Positions 1-8,161 of a DNA stretch of 64,000 nucleotides are shown one piece after another. The notes beneath the pieces were generated by a model that ran no database searches, was not told the origin of the DNA, and saw only the letters and a list, made by a program, of their open reading frames with translations. The translations under genes were made by a program, and so were the position numbers. This DNA is from Streptomyces syringium (lineage in GTDB: Bacteria; Actinomycetota; Actinomycetes; Streptomycetales; Streptomycetaceae). The DNA lies in NCBI RefSeq assembly GCF_017876625.1, contig NZ_JAGIOH010000001.1, positions 6,283,501-6,347,500 of the forward strand. The letters run 5' to 3'. Within the stretch, counting starts at the first letter, position 1, and each line of letters begins with the position of its first letter.

Positions 1-265
1 CCGGCAGGAAGCGCGGCACCGACAGCCCCACGAATCCGGCCAGTTGACGGCTCTGGCGCACCTCGACGGCAAACAGCCCGAGACCCAGCTCCTCCCACTC
101 CCGCTCCCACGCGGCGATCGCGTCGGCCGTCTCGGCCCGGTCCCGCACCGAACCGTCCCCGATCCAGCGCATCACCTCCGGGTCGGCGTTGATGGCGGCC
201 ATCGCGTCGAGATCGTCCTCGCGCCAGCGGCGCAGCGTCAGTCGGGGGGTGCGAAGGGAGGTCAT
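1..265 (-). CDS. GNAT N-acetyltransferase, C-terminal part missing
   Basis: The gene reads leftward from an ATG at 265 and runs off the window edge, so about 88 N-terminal residues are visible. It opens with MTSLRTPRLTLRRW, followed by an E-D-D-L-D segment and NADPEVMRWIG. This is the usual beginning of RimJ/RimL-type GNAT acetyltransferases, which transfer acetyl from acetyl-CoA to an amine. The stretch LGLFAVEVR...LAGFVGLS matches the central beta strands of the fold. The acetyl-CoA binding loop lies beyond the edge, so activity and substrate cannot be judged. It is transcribed divergently from the next gene. Confidence 0.8.
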   Translation of the reverse strand, partial: MTSLRTPRLTLRRWREDDLDAMAAINADPEVMRWIGDGSVRDRAETADAIAAWEREWEELGLGLFAVEVRQSRQLAGFVGLSVPRFLP

Positions 266-482
266 GCCGCCATCCTGCCCAGCGACAGGACCGAAGCCAC
301 GTGAGAGGGGAATGATCTGTGAACCAAGGGGATTGAGAGGGACGGGGGTGACACCGCTGCCCCGGGCCGCCCCGCGGCCCGGCCGTCCGGACCACCGCTG
401 TGCCACGCTGGAGGAGAGCCCGCCCGAGGCGCCGAAGTCCGGGTCCCCCCCGGCGCGGGCGGCGATCGTGAGGTGAATCGCG

Positions 483-2549
483 TTGCGCAGGCCCCGTTGG
501 CGGACCGTGGGCGGAGCCCTGATCAGGGTCGTCGCCGTATGGGCGGTCAGCACCCTCACGATGCTGCTCCTCGCGGGTGCCCTGCCCGACTTCCGGCTCC
601 AGTCCGCCGACGGCGAGAGCACCACCCGCATCGCGATCACCGCCGCCCTCGGGGCGGGGGCGTTCGGCCTGCTCAGCGCGCTGGTGTGGCCCCTGCTCGT
701 GCGGGCCCTGCTGCTCGTGCCCGCCTTCGTGCTCGGGCTGCTGGTGTTCTTCCTCAACGGCTCCCTGCTGCTGATAGCCCTGCGTCTGGTGCCCGTCGGC
801 AACGGCGCGGCCGAGCCGGAGACCGCCGTCGTGGTCGCCGCCGCGATGTCCGCGGCCTCGTCCGCCACCAGCACCTTCCTCGCCGTGCGCGACGACGGCG
901 CCTACCGGCGGCGCCTCGCCCGCCTCGCCGACCGCAAAAGACGCCGCCGGGGCGCCGAGGGCGGCCCCCGGACCACGCCCGGCACGGTCTTCCTCCAGCT
1001 CGACGGGGTCGGTCACGACGTGCTGTGCGAGGCCCTGCGGCCGCGCACCGGGGCGGGCGGCCGCCGCAGACCGCCGCTGATGGAGACCGTCGCCGGCTGG
1101 GCGGCCGGCAGCCACCGCCTCACCCCGTGGCGCACCGACTGGTCCAGCCAGACCGGCGCCAGCCAGCTCGGCATCCTGCACGGCACCAACGAGGACGTGC
1201 CCGCCTTCCGCTGGTACGAGAAGGAGACCGGCGAGGTGCTGGTCAGCGGGCGGCCCGCCGGCGCGGCCGAGCTCCAGCGCCGGGCGGTGGCCCGCACCCA
1301 GGACGGCGGGCTGCTGAGCGCCGACGGCGCCAGTCGCGGCAACCTCTTCAGCGGCGGCGCCGACCAGCTCGCCCTCGTGCTGTCCGTCGCCGCCCGCCGC
1401 GGCAGACACAACCGCTCCCGCTCCGGCTACTTCGCCTACTTCTCCGACCCCGCCAACGCCACCCGCACCGCCGTCTCCTACCTCGCCGAAGTCCTCCGGG
1501 AGATCGGCCAGTCCATCGGCGCCAGGCTCCGCCGCGAGCACCCGCGCCTCGGCCGCGGCGGCCTCTACCCCTTCGTCCGCGCCTTCGCGACCGTCGTCGA
1601 GCGCGATGTGGTCGTCGCCGCCGTCATCGGCGACATCCTCTCCGGGCGCACCGCCGTCTACGCCGACCTCGTCGGCTACGACGAGGTCGCCCATCACTCC
1701 GGGCCCCGCGGCCGTGACACCCACCAGGTGCTGCGCGGTCTCGACCGCGCCATCGCGCTGATCGCCAAGGTCACCGAGCACGCCCCGCGCCCGTACCGCC
1801 TGGTGCTCCTCTCCGATCACGGGCAGAGCCCCGGCGAGACCTTCGCGGCCCGCTACGGGCTGACCCTGGAGGAGCTGGTGCGGGCCGGCCTCGCGCCGGG
1901 CCCCGGGCGGGAACCGGTCGTGCTGGCGTCGGGCAACCTCGGCCTGGTCTCCTTCCCCGACCTGCCCGGCCGGGCGAGCCGGGAGCTGATCGAGGAGCGG
2001 CACCCCGGGCTGCTGCGCACGCTCGCCGATCACCCGGGGATCGGCTTCCTGCTCGTGCGGTCCGAGGAGCACGGGCCCGTCGTCCTCGGCCCCGGCGGGG
2101 CGGAGCACCGGCTGGACACCGGCGAGGGCGCCGAGGACAGCCCGCTGCGGGCGCTCGGCCCCGGCGCGGAGGAGGCCGTGCGGCGCACGGCCGGCTTCCC
2201 GCACACGGCGGACATCATGGTCAATTCCGCCTATGACCCGGCGACCGGCGAGGTGCACGCCTTCGAGGAACAGATCGGCTCGCACGGCGGGCTGGGCGGC
2301 GAGCAGGGCCGCCCCTTCCTGCTGTGGCCGAAGGATCTGAGCGCGCCCGTCAGCGAGGGCGAGGAGCTGGTCGGCGCGGAGGCGGTGCACCGGGTGCTGC
2401 GGCGCTGGCTGCACGAGGCGAGTGGGCCGCAGGTACCGGTGGGTCGGATTCCGATTCATCGGGGGGCGGTGGACGAATCGCTGTCGATGGGCGATTTGCC
2501 TGCACCTTTTGCGGTCGGCGACCCGGGAATGCTTGACAAAACTCAGTGA
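483..2549 (+). CDS. Membrane protein: holin-like N-terminus fused to alkaline-phosphatase-superfamily domain
   Basis: 688 aa. The start is a TTG at 483 with a GAGGTGA ribosome site about 8 bases upstream; in-frame stop 474-476 rules out an earlier start. Residues 1-120 hold about four hydrophobic segments resembling the phage_holin_4_2 type of membrane domain. From about residue 165 a soluble alkaline-phosphatase/phosphodiesterase-like domain follows, with FLQLDGVGHDVL (about 168-179), a Ser/Thr-rich putative nucleophile region SSQTGASQLG (about 220), GYDEVAHHSG (about 398) and LSDHGQSPG (about 443). These fit the metal-binding Asp/His sites of that superfamily. The substrate is unknown; a phosphodiester or lipid-linked phosphate at the membrane is an inference. 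Confidence 0.8.
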   Translation: MRRPRWRTVGGALIRVVAVWAVSTLTMLLLAGALPDFRLQSADGESTTRIAITAALGAGAFGLLSALVWPLLVRALLLVPAFVLGLLVFFLNGSLLLIALRLVPVGNGAAEPETAVVVAAAMSAASSATSTFLAVRDDGAYRRRLARLADRKRRRRGAEGGPRTTPGTVFLQLDGVGHDVLCEALRPRTGAGGRRRPPLMETVAGWAAGSHRLTPWRTDWSSQTGASQLGILHGTNEDVPAFRWYEKETGEVLVSGRPAGAAELQRRAVARTQDGGLLSADGASRGNLFSGGADQLALVLSVAARRGRHNRSRSGYFAYFSDPANATRTAVSYLAEVLREIGQSIGARLRREHPRLGRGGLYPFVRAFATVVERDVVVAAVIGDILSGRTAVYADLVGYDEVAHHSGPRGRDTHQVLRGLDRAIALIAKVTEHAPRPYRLVLLSDHGQSPGETFAARYGLTLEELVRAGLAPGPGREPVVLASGNLGLVSFPDLPGRASRELIEERHPGLLRTLADHPGIGFLLVRSEEHGPVVLGPGGAEHRLDTGEGAEDSPLRALGPGAEEAVRRTAGFPHTADIMVNSAYDPATGEVHAFEEQIGSHGGLGGEQGRPFLLWPKDLSAPVSEGEELVGAEAVHRVLRRWLHEASGPQVPVGRIPIHRGAVDESLSMGDLPAPFAVGDPGMLDKTQ

Positions 2550-2633
2550 TTTGGCGGAGTGTCGCGCCTCGTTGAACCATGTGTTGTCGCACGACCGGCG
2601 ATTTCGCCAGCAGGACGAGAGGCGCACCACCCC

Positions 2634-4013
2634 ATGCACGAAACCGACGGCAAGACACGCCGTTTCGGCCTTCCCACCGCCACAGCTCTGGTCATGGGGA
2701 ACATCATCGGCGGCGGCATCTTCCTGCTCCCCGCCTCGGTCGCCCCCTTCGGGACCGTCAGCCTGCTCGCCTTCGGCGTCCTCACGGTCGGCGCGATCGC
2801 GCTTGCCCTCGTCTTCGGGCGGCTCACCGAGCGCTTCCCCCGCACCGGCGGCCCCTACGTCTACGCCCGCGAGGCGTTCGGCGACTTCGCCGGCTTCCTC
2901 TCCGCCTGGTCGTACTGGACGATGACCTGGGTCAGCAACGCCGCGCTGGCGGTCGCGGGCGTCGGCTACGTCCACGTGCTGACCGGTGACGACGGCTCCA
3001 AGGCCGGGGACCTGGCACTGGCGCTGGCCATGATCTGGCTGCCCGCGCTGGCGAACCTCGCCGGCACCCGCTGGGTGGGCGCCGTCCAAATGATCTCCAC
3101 GGTGCTGAAGTTCGTGCCGCTGCTGTTCGTCGCCGTCATCGGGATGTTCTTCTTCGACCCCGACAACCTCGGCTCCTTCAACGCGGGCGACGGCAACTGG
3201 ACCGGCGGGCTCACCGCGGCGGCCGCGATCCTGCTCTACAGCTACGTCGGCGTCGAGTCGGCCGCGATGAGCGCGGGCGAGGTCCGCGACCCGGAGCGCA
3301 ACGTGGGGCGCGCCAGCGTCCTCGGCACCATCGGTGCCGCCGTGGTCTATCTGCTGGGCACGCTCGCCGTCTTCGGCAGCGTCCCGCACGACAAGCTGGT
3401 CGGCTCCACCGCCCCGTTCTCCGACGCGGTCAACGCGATGTTCGGCGGCGAGTGGGGCGGCACGGTGATCGCGGCCTGCGCCGTGATCTCCATCGTCGGC
3501 GCGCTCAACGGCTGGACGCTGATGAGCGCCCAGGCACCCTACGCGGCGGCCAAGGACGGGCTGTTCCCCGCCGTGTTCGCGAAGAAGCGGCGCGGGGTCC
3601 CCACGGCGGGCGTGCTGGCCGCCGCGGTCCTGGCCTCGCTGCTGACCGTCATCAACTACACGTCGGGCGTGGCCGGGGTCTTCGAGATCCTGGTGCTGAT
3701 CACGACCTTCTCCGCGACGGTCCCGTATCTGCTGTCCGCCGCTGCGCAGGTGTACTTCCTGCTGACCGGGCAGCGCGAGAAGATCCGCCCGGCCCGCTTC
3801 ACCCGGGACATGGTGCTCGCCCTCGGCGCGTTCGCCTTCTCCTTCTGGCTGGTCGCGGGCGCCGGATACGCCGCGGTGTACCAGGGAGTGCTCTTCCTCT
3901 TCGTCGGCATCCTCGTCTACGTGTGGATCGTGGCCCGCCGCCCGGACGCCTCCGGCGCGGTCGCTGTGTCCGAGCCGGATGCGGTGGCCGCCTCCGCGGC
4001 TGTGAAGCAGTAA
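2634..4013 (+). CDS. APC-family amino-acid permease/antiporter
   Basis: 459 aa from the ATG at 2634, preceded by an AGGACGAGAGG purine run; a longer reading from 2559 lacks membrane character at its start. The protein has about 12 hydrophobic segments. The first carries GNIIGGGIFLLPA, the unwound-helix substrate-binding motif of APC transporters, and SAWSYWTMTWVSNAA follows further along. It most resembles the basic amino acid/polyamine antiporter branch (AdiC/PotE/ArcD type). The exact substrate is not readable. It stands alone, and its 3' end is followed at once by the composite palindromic element at 4040. Confidence 0.85.
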   Translation: MHETDGKTRRFGLPTATALVMGNIIGGGIFLLPASVAPFGTVSLLAFGVLTVGAIALALVFGRLTERFPRTGGPYVYAREAFGDFAGFLSAWSYWTMTWVSNAALAVAGVGYVHVLTGDDGSKAGDLALALAMIWLPALANLAGTRWVGAVQMISTVLKFVPLLFVAVIGMFFFDPDNLGSFNAGDGNWTGGLTAAAAILLYSYVGVESAAMSAGEVRDPERNVGRASVLGTIGAAVVYLLGTLAVFGSVPHDKLVGSTAPFSDAVNAMFGGEWGGTVIAACAVISIVGALNGWTLMSAQAPYAAAKDGLFPAVFAKKRRGVPTAGVLAAAVLASLLTVINYTSGVAGVFEILVLITTFSATVPYLLSAAAQVYFLLTGQREKIRPARFTRDMVLALGAFAFSFWLVAGAGYAAVYQGVLFLFVGILVYVWIVARRPDASGAVAVSEPDAVAASAAVKQ

Positions 4014-4039
4014 GCGGCCCGGACGGGCTGCTGTGCCTT

Positions 4040-4125
4040 GTCCTCAATCGCCGGACGGGCTCATTTCAGCCCGTCCGGCGATTGAGGACGCGCCCGCAGG
4101 GCGCTCGTCGCCGCAGGCGGCAACG
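4040..4125. repeat. Composite palindromic intergenic element (copy 1)
   Basis: A perfect 22-bp inverted repeat has arms 4040-4061 and 4068-4089 and a 6-base loop. It is followed by two short hairpins, GCCCGCAGGGC (4092-4102) and GCCGCAGGCGGC (4110-4121). The right arm and the tail recur at 38925-38985; shorter copies lie at 17888 and 24414. It sits between convergent genes, where it can act as a bidirectional terminator. The conserved tail beyond the hairpin suggests a dispersed REP-like family rather than a simple terminator. Confidence 0.85.
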
Positions 4126-4128
4126 GCA

Positions 4129-4890
4129 CTACGCCGTGATGCCACCGTCGAGGACGAGTTCCGCACCGATCGTGTACCCGGCCTCCGCACCGGCCAGGTG
4201 GAGCACGGCGGCGGCAACCTCCTCGGGGGTGCCCGCCCGGCCGACGGGCACCTCGCGGCTCATCCGCTCGGCCTTGGCCGGCGCGGACTCGCCCGGTCGG
4301 GAGGACATCGGGGTCTCGATGGGGCCGGGGCTGACCGCGTTGATCCGGACCCCGTCGCCGATGTGGTCCAGGGCGGCGTTGCGGGTCAGCGCCGATACGG
4401 CCGCCTTGCTGGTCGCGTACGCGGCCAGGCCCGCTATGCGCAGATGGGCGCCGAGGTTGGACGAGATGTTCACGATGGCGCCGCCACCGTGGGCACGCAT
4501 GTGGTCCACCTCGTACTTCATCGACAGATAGACGCCGGTGAGGTTGGTGGCGATGATGCTCTGCCAGTCCTCCTCGGGGATGTCGGCGAGCTTGGCGGGC
4601 GGGACGAACAGCCCGACGTTGTTGACGGCCACGTCGAGGCCGCCGAAGCGCTCGACGGTCTGCCGGACGAGGGCCTGGACGTCCTCGGAGCGGGTCACGT
4701 CCGCGGTGATCGCGGCGGCCTCGCCGCCCTCGGCCTCGATGAGGGAGACGGTCTCCTTCAGGGGCTCCGCCCGACGGCCCGCGACGACGACCCGGGCACC
4801 CTCGCGGGCGAAGGCCAGGGCGACGGCCCGGCCGATCCCCGTACCGCCTCCGGTGACGAGGGCGGTCTTCCCGGTGAAGCGTGCGGTCAT
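4129..4890 (-). CDS. SDR-family oxidoreductase
   Basis: 253 aa, a typical classical short-chain dehydrogenase/reductase. The NAD(P) motif TGGGTGIG is at residues 14-21, the NNVG motif near 91, the catalytic Ser in NISSN near 140, and YATSK near 157 supplies Tyr and Lys. GRRAE after beta-2 suggests NADP(H) preference. The C-terminal G-x-x-LVLDGG signature is intact. It lies downstream of the tetR gene 5020-5601 on the same strand, and both promoters carry the same box (4919-4932 and 5624-5637). Repression by that TetR is therefore likely. The substrate is unknown; the TetR/SDR pairing is common in detoxification of quinones or aldehydes. Confidence 0.9.
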   Translation of the reverse strand: MTARFTGKTALVTGGGTGIGRAVALAFAREGARVVVAGRRAEPLKETVSLIEAEGGEAAAITADVTRSEDVQALVRQTVERFGGLDVAVNNVGLFVPPAKLADIPEEDWQSIIATNLTGVYLSMKYEVDHMRAHGGGAIVNISSNLGAHLRIAGLAAYATSKAAVSALTRNAALDHIGDGVRINAVSPGPIETPMSSRPGESAPAKAERMSREVPVGRAGTPEEVAAAVLHLAGAEAGYTIGAELVLDGGITA

Positions 4891-4918
4891 GGCGACGACT
4901 CCTCAAATGAGAAATTAG

Positions 4919-4932
4919 AGAACGATCGGTCT
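4919..4932. promoter_or_regulatory. TetR-type operator upstream of the SDR gene
   Basis: AGAACGATCGGTCT is a 14-bp imperfect palindrome; 12 of 14 positions match their reverse complement. It lies 28 bp upstream of the SDR start codon. A near copy sits upstream of the adjacent tetR gene. Confidence 0.6.
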
Positions 4933-5019
4933 TGAATCAGGGTGTGGCGAGGCGCCCCTCGGGCGGTGTCGCCTTCGGGTGCTCCTGGTGTCCGGTGTCC
5001 CGGCGTGCGGGGGAGGGGC

Positions 5020-5601
5020 TCAGTCCAGCAGGGACAGTGCCTGGTCGGCGGCGTCCCGCAGCAGGCCGGCGCCGGCGTCGACCTTGCCGACCACCCGCAT
5101 GCCCTGCATGAGGACCAGCAGCAGCCGCGCGAGCGCGACCGGGTCCCGGTCGGCGGGCAGCTCCCCCTGGGCCCTGGCCCGCATCAGCGCCGACGTCAGC
5201 GCGGCCTCCATGCTGTGCCAGCTCTGCTCGACCCGCCGGGCCGCGTCCGGATCGTGCGATGCGAGCTCCACGGCCGTATTGGTGACGAAACAGCCGCGCC
5301 GCGACTCGTCGTGGGCGGCTTCCTCCGCGAAGCGTTCGATCAGTTCCCGCACGGCGGGCAGGGCCGGCCCCGGCTGGGACAGCTCCTCCAGGATGCGGGG
5401 GCCGTGCTGCTCCGCGTAACGGTCCATGGCCTTCGCGTAGAGCTCGCGCTTGCTGCCGAAGGTGGCGTACAGGCTCGCCCGGGCGATGCCGAGGTGTGCC
5501 ACGAGGTCCGCCATCGACGTCGCTTCGTAGCCGCGCTGCCAGAACAGCTCCACGGCTGACTGCAGGGCGGCGTCCGGATCGAATTCCTTGGTCCTGGCCA
5601 C
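5020..5601 (-). CDS. TetR-family transcriptional regulator
   Basis: 193 aa. The N-terminal helix-turn-helix is clear: ALQSAVELFWQRGYEATSM, then DLVAHLGIARASLYATFGSK near residues 32-51. The C-terminal part, with RRGCFVTNTAVELA near 102 and a Leu-rich final third, resembles the TetR_C domain of AcuR/YxaF/NemR-like regulators that sense electrophiles. It precedes the SDR gene on the same strand. The box AGAACGATCAGTCA lies 22 bp upstream of its own start, which points to autoregulation. Confidence 0.9.
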   Translation of the reverse strand: MARTKEFDPDAALQSAVELFWQRGYEATSMADLVAHLGIARASLYATFGSKRELYAKAMDRYAEQHGPRILEELSQPGPALPAVRELIERFAEEAAHDESRRGCFVTNTAVELASHDPDAARRVEQSWHSMEAALTSALMRARAQGELPADRDPVALARLLLVLMQGMRVVGKVDAGAGLLRDAADQALSLLD

Positions 5602-5623
5602 GGGAGTGACCCTAGGGGAATCG

Positions 5624-5637
5624 AGAACGATCAGTCA
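5624..5637. promoter_or_regulatory. TetR autoregulatory operator
   Basis: AGAACGATCAGTCA shares its first nine bases and the GTC of positions 11-13 with the box in front of the SDR gene (12 of 14 identical). It sits 22 bp upstream of the tetR start codon. Confidence 0.55.
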
Positions 5638-5718
5638 AGAAAGTTTGGGGCGGCCCGCCGGGTACGCCGTGTACCCGCCGGGCCGCCGTGTCGTGCGCAC
5701 CGCGGACCGCCCGGACCT

Positions 5719-6333
5719 TCAGAGGGCGTCCAGACTGACCGCGGGGGCGGCGGTGGTGATCACGGCGCGGCCGTGGGCCACCAGGACCGTCCGCAGCTTG
5801 TCCCAGCCCTCCTCGTCGTCCGGGGCCAGTCCGGTCATCAGCCGGCGCTGCTGCTCCACGACGAAAGGCCAGGACGCGATGCCGATGAGGGTCATCAGCA
5901 GGGTCCCGGCCTTCCGTGCGGAGCCGATCTCGAGTGTTTCGCTCAGGATCTCGCTCTTGAGCGTGTAGTACGCCTCCCGCTCGGCCTCGCCGGGGATCTC
6001 CTTGTTGCCGTAGTGCAGGCCCTCCCAGGCCAGCAGGCGGATGAGGCTGTTGTCGCGGCGGTGGTAGTCGAAGACGTGGCCTACGTACTCCTCGATTCCC
6101 TCCCTCGTGGTCGGCACCGGCACCTGCTCGCTCAGGTCCCGGTAGGCCTGGGCGAGCACGGCGGCGAAGAGTTGGTCCTTGTTGCCGAAGTAGGCGTAGA
6201 TGCGCTGCTTGTTGGCCGCCGCCTGTTCGGCGATGCGGTCCACCCGGGCTCCGGAGATGCCGTACTGGGCGAACTCCGAGCGGGCGGCTTCCAGGAGGCG
6301 AGTAGGTGTGTCGGGGGTCGTTTCCTTGCTCAT
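5719..6333 (-). CDS. TetR-family regulator of the AfsA-like cluster
   Basis: 204 aa. The N-terminal DNA-binding domain reads RLLEAARSEFAQYGISGARV then IAEQAAANKQRIYAYFGNKD (about residues 34-53). The ligand-binding C-terminus contains REGIEEYVGHVFDYHRRDN. It lacks the look of ArpA-type gamma-butyrolactone receptors and is closer to general AcrR-like repressors. It is transcribed away from the biosynthetic operon beginning at 6646. The 312-bp shared region contains three matching 16-bp boxes, so it very probably represses that operon and perhaps itself. The ligand could be the pathway product or an intermediate. Confidence 0.88.
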   Translation of the reverse strand: MSKETTPDTPTRLLEAARSEFAQYGISGARVDRIAEQAAANKQRIYAYFGNKDQLFAAVLAQAYRDLSEQVPVPTTREGIEEYVGHVFDYHRRDNSLIRLLAWEGLHYGNKEIPGEAEREAYYTLKSEILSETLEIGSARKAGTLLMTLIGIASWPFVVEQQRRLMTGLAPDDEEGWDKLRTVLVAHGRAVITTAAPAVSLDAL

Positions 6334-6355
6334 GAAGCCACTCTAGAGGAACTCC

Positions 6356-6415
6356 AACCAACCGTATAGTTGTCGGCAACCAACTAGATGGTTAGGAAAA
6401 ACCAACTGGATGGTT
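6356..6415. promoter_or_regulatory. Three tandem TetR-type operators, 22-bp period
   Basis: Three 16-bp boxes start at 6356, 6378 and 6400, exactly 22 bp apart: AACCAACCGTATAGTT, AACCAACTAGATGGTT and AACCAACTGGATGGTT. The middle box is palindromic at 14 of 16 positions. The 22-bp spacing is about two helical turns and puts all boxes on one face of the DNA. The third box overlaps the -35 hexamer of the candidate promoter at 6414. Confidence 0.75.
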
Positions 6416-6442
6416 GCGCGGTCCCCGGACTTGTCCTAGTGT
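6414..6442 (+). promoter_or_regulatory. Candidate promoter of the AfsA-like operon
   Basis: TTGCGC (6414-6419) and TAGTGT (6437-6442) are separated by 17 bases and fit an RpoD-like promoter. The -35 overlaps the third operator box. It implies a leader of about 195 bases before the ATG at 6646, in which I see no obvious riboswitch. Confidence 0.45.
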
Positions 6443-6645
6443 CTTCGACATCGGCCCGGCCAACCCGCCGGCAGCACTGAAGAAACACCGCACGACGAAG
6501 CACGGGGGGCGTGCCGCGACCTTCGCGGACCTATGCCGCCGTAGCCGTTCTTCGCGCTTTTCGCACCTCTTAGCGCACCTCTCACTTCCATGTCACCGCC
6601 GTGGCGCAGCCATGCCTCAGGGCGGTACCCACCGAGGAGTTCGTC

Positions 6646-7416
6646 ATGAGCCAGACCCTTCACAGCGTTGTTCTGGTAGGGGACCGTTTCATCGGTTTCG
6701 CCGTGCAGGAGAACGTCTTCACCGTCTCCCAGTTACTCGACCGCATCCGTGGTGGCTTCTACGCTCCCCAGGGCGCGCCGGTCCTGATCGAGAGTGCCCA
6801 GGGTGTGGCCGAGTCGGACGTCGTCATGATCGTCGAGGAGCTGCGCCACCAGGGCCTGCAGGAGCGGGTGCAGATCAGACTGCAGCCATCCACCCTCAGC
6901 GGGGCGGGCGAGGTGCACAAACGCGTGGTCGCCAACGCCCTGATAGCGGACCTCTACCAGGTCAGCGACGTGCTCTACGGCGCCGGGCTGCGGCTGCACA
7001 ACGACAACGAGCTGCTGCTCGACCACCAGACCGGGCAGCACGTCCAGGGCATGGTCGCCGTCGAGGCGTCCCGGCAGATGTTCCTGGCCGTCACCGAGCG
7101 CTATTACGCGGCCCAGTGGCCGCAGCGCCGCTACTACTACGTCATCGAGTCCATGAACACGGACTTCGAGAACTTCCTCTTCCCGCTCTGCTCCACCATC
7201 GAATACCGCGTCACCAAGGCGCAGACGCAGGACCCCGCGCGGCTGTCCTTCGGCGCCGACATCTCCATCCACCAGGCGGGCCGCAGGGCCTCCCTCACGC
7301 AGGTGGCGTTCACCGCCTTCGACGCCGACCTCATCGAGGCCAAGGAAGACCGCCGGGCGCGCCAGGCCGTCGAGCACATGCTCCGGTCCCCGATGGCGGC
7401 CCTCAGCGGCGTCTGA
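6646..7416 (+). CDS. AfsA-like hotdog-fold protein
   Basis: 256 aa from the ATG at 6646, with GAGGAG 6 bases upstream. After about 85 residues of unassigned sequence, an AfsA-type hotdog domain is visible: VHKRVVANALIADLYQVSD, then HNDNELLLDHQTGQHVQG and VAVEASRQMFLAV. These match the H-R, L-x-x-D-H and E-x-x-RQ signatures of the A-factor biosynthesis family. AfsA joins a beta-ketoacyl chain to dihydroxyacetone phosphate. Canonical AfsA has two such repeats and about 300 residues, while here I see one, so the reaction may differ. Codon 30 (6733-6735) is TTA, so translation probably depends on bldA tRNA. It is the first gene of the operon. Confidence 0.75.
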   Translation: MSQTLHSVVLVGDRFIGFAVQENVFTVSQLLDRIRGGFYAPQGAPVLIESAQGVAESDVVMIVEELRHQGLQERVQIRLQPSTLSGAGEVHKRVVANALIADLYQVSDVLYGAGLRLHNDNELLLDHQTGQHVQGMVAVEASRQMFLAVTERYYAAQWPQRRYYYVIESMNTDFENFLFPLCSTIEYRVTKAQTQDPARLSFGADISIHQAGRRASLTQVAFTAFDADLIEAKEDRRARQAVEHMLRSPMAALSGV

Positions 7417-7509
7417 CCGCCCCGGCCGCCGGTCCGGCCCCGCGCGTCACCCCTCGACTTTCTCCTTTCTCTTTCATCCACCCCTTTGTTCACCATGAGG
7501 AGCACCACC

Positions 7510-8127
7510 ATGTCCGCATCGCTGATCACCGCCGTCGAGCTGTCCGTCAAGCCCGACCGCATCGACGCCGCCGCCGAGGCCTGGAAGGCCCACCACGCCG
7601 CCTCGTCCTTCACCGGCCGCGCCCTCTTCCGCAGCCTGGAGGGCTCGAAGCTGCTCGAACTCGCCCCGGTCGCCGGCTGGGAGGAGTTCCCCGCCCTGCG
7701 TGAGGACTGGGCGAAGCTCTGGGACACCGTCGGCCCGCTGGCCGAGGGCGACTTCCGCCGCCAGGTGCTGGGCTTCGTCGACGCTCCCAAGCCCATCGAC
7801 ACCCCGCTGCCGCTGACGCCCTACGTGCAGATGCGCCACATCGAGGTGCCGCCCGGCGTCCACACCGCCTACCGCGCCTGGCGCGAGGAGACCATCTACG
7901 ACGTGGTCCGCACCTCCGACGAGGTCGAGGCGTTCGTCGCCTACCACTCCGTCGTGAGCACCGAGCCCGGCGTCATGTTCGTCTCCGGCTTCAGCTGCGA
8001 CCCCGCCGAGTACAACGCGGTCTTCACCTCCCCCCGCTACCAGGAGATCGTCCGCCAGGCCGGCGACCGCTACATCGCGGGCGGCGAGCGCGGTCTCTTC
8101 ACCGAGATCTACGCCCGCGTCTCCTGA
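7510..8127 (+). CDS. Two-domain dimeric alpha/beta-barrel (ABM-like) protein
   Basis: 205 aa from the ATG at 7510, preceded by GAGGAG. The two halves resemble each other. ITAVELSVKPDRIDAAAEAW opens the first (about residues 5-24) and YVQMRHIEVPPGVHTAYRAW the second (about 103-122). This is the pattern of ferredoxin-like ABM/NIPSNAP domains, in which a fused pair replaces a homodimer. Members act as cofactor-free monooxygenases, cyclases or decarboxylases in polyketide-like pathways. No cofactor motif is present, and no specific reaction can be assigned. It belongs to the AfsA-like operon. Confidence 0.6.
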   Translation: MSASLITAVELSVKPDRIDAAAEAWKAHHAASSFTGRALFRSLEGSKLLELAPVAGWEEFPALREDWAKLWDTVGPLAEGDFRRQVLGFVDAPKPIDTPLPLTPYVQMRHIEVPPGVHTAYRAWREETIYDVVRTSDEVEAFVAYHSVVSTEPGVMFVSGFSCDPAEYNAVFTSPRYQEIVRQAGDRYIAGGERGLFTEIYARVS

Positions 8128-8161
8128 CACCTCTCCTGGAACCTTCGAGAAGGAGAAGACG

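Noticed and set aside
5719..6333. TetR gene as a gamma-butyrolactone receptor (ArpA type)
   Set aside because: Its N-terminus does not match ArpA-type receptors and the boxes in the shared promoter differ from ARE sites, despite the AfsA-like neighbour.
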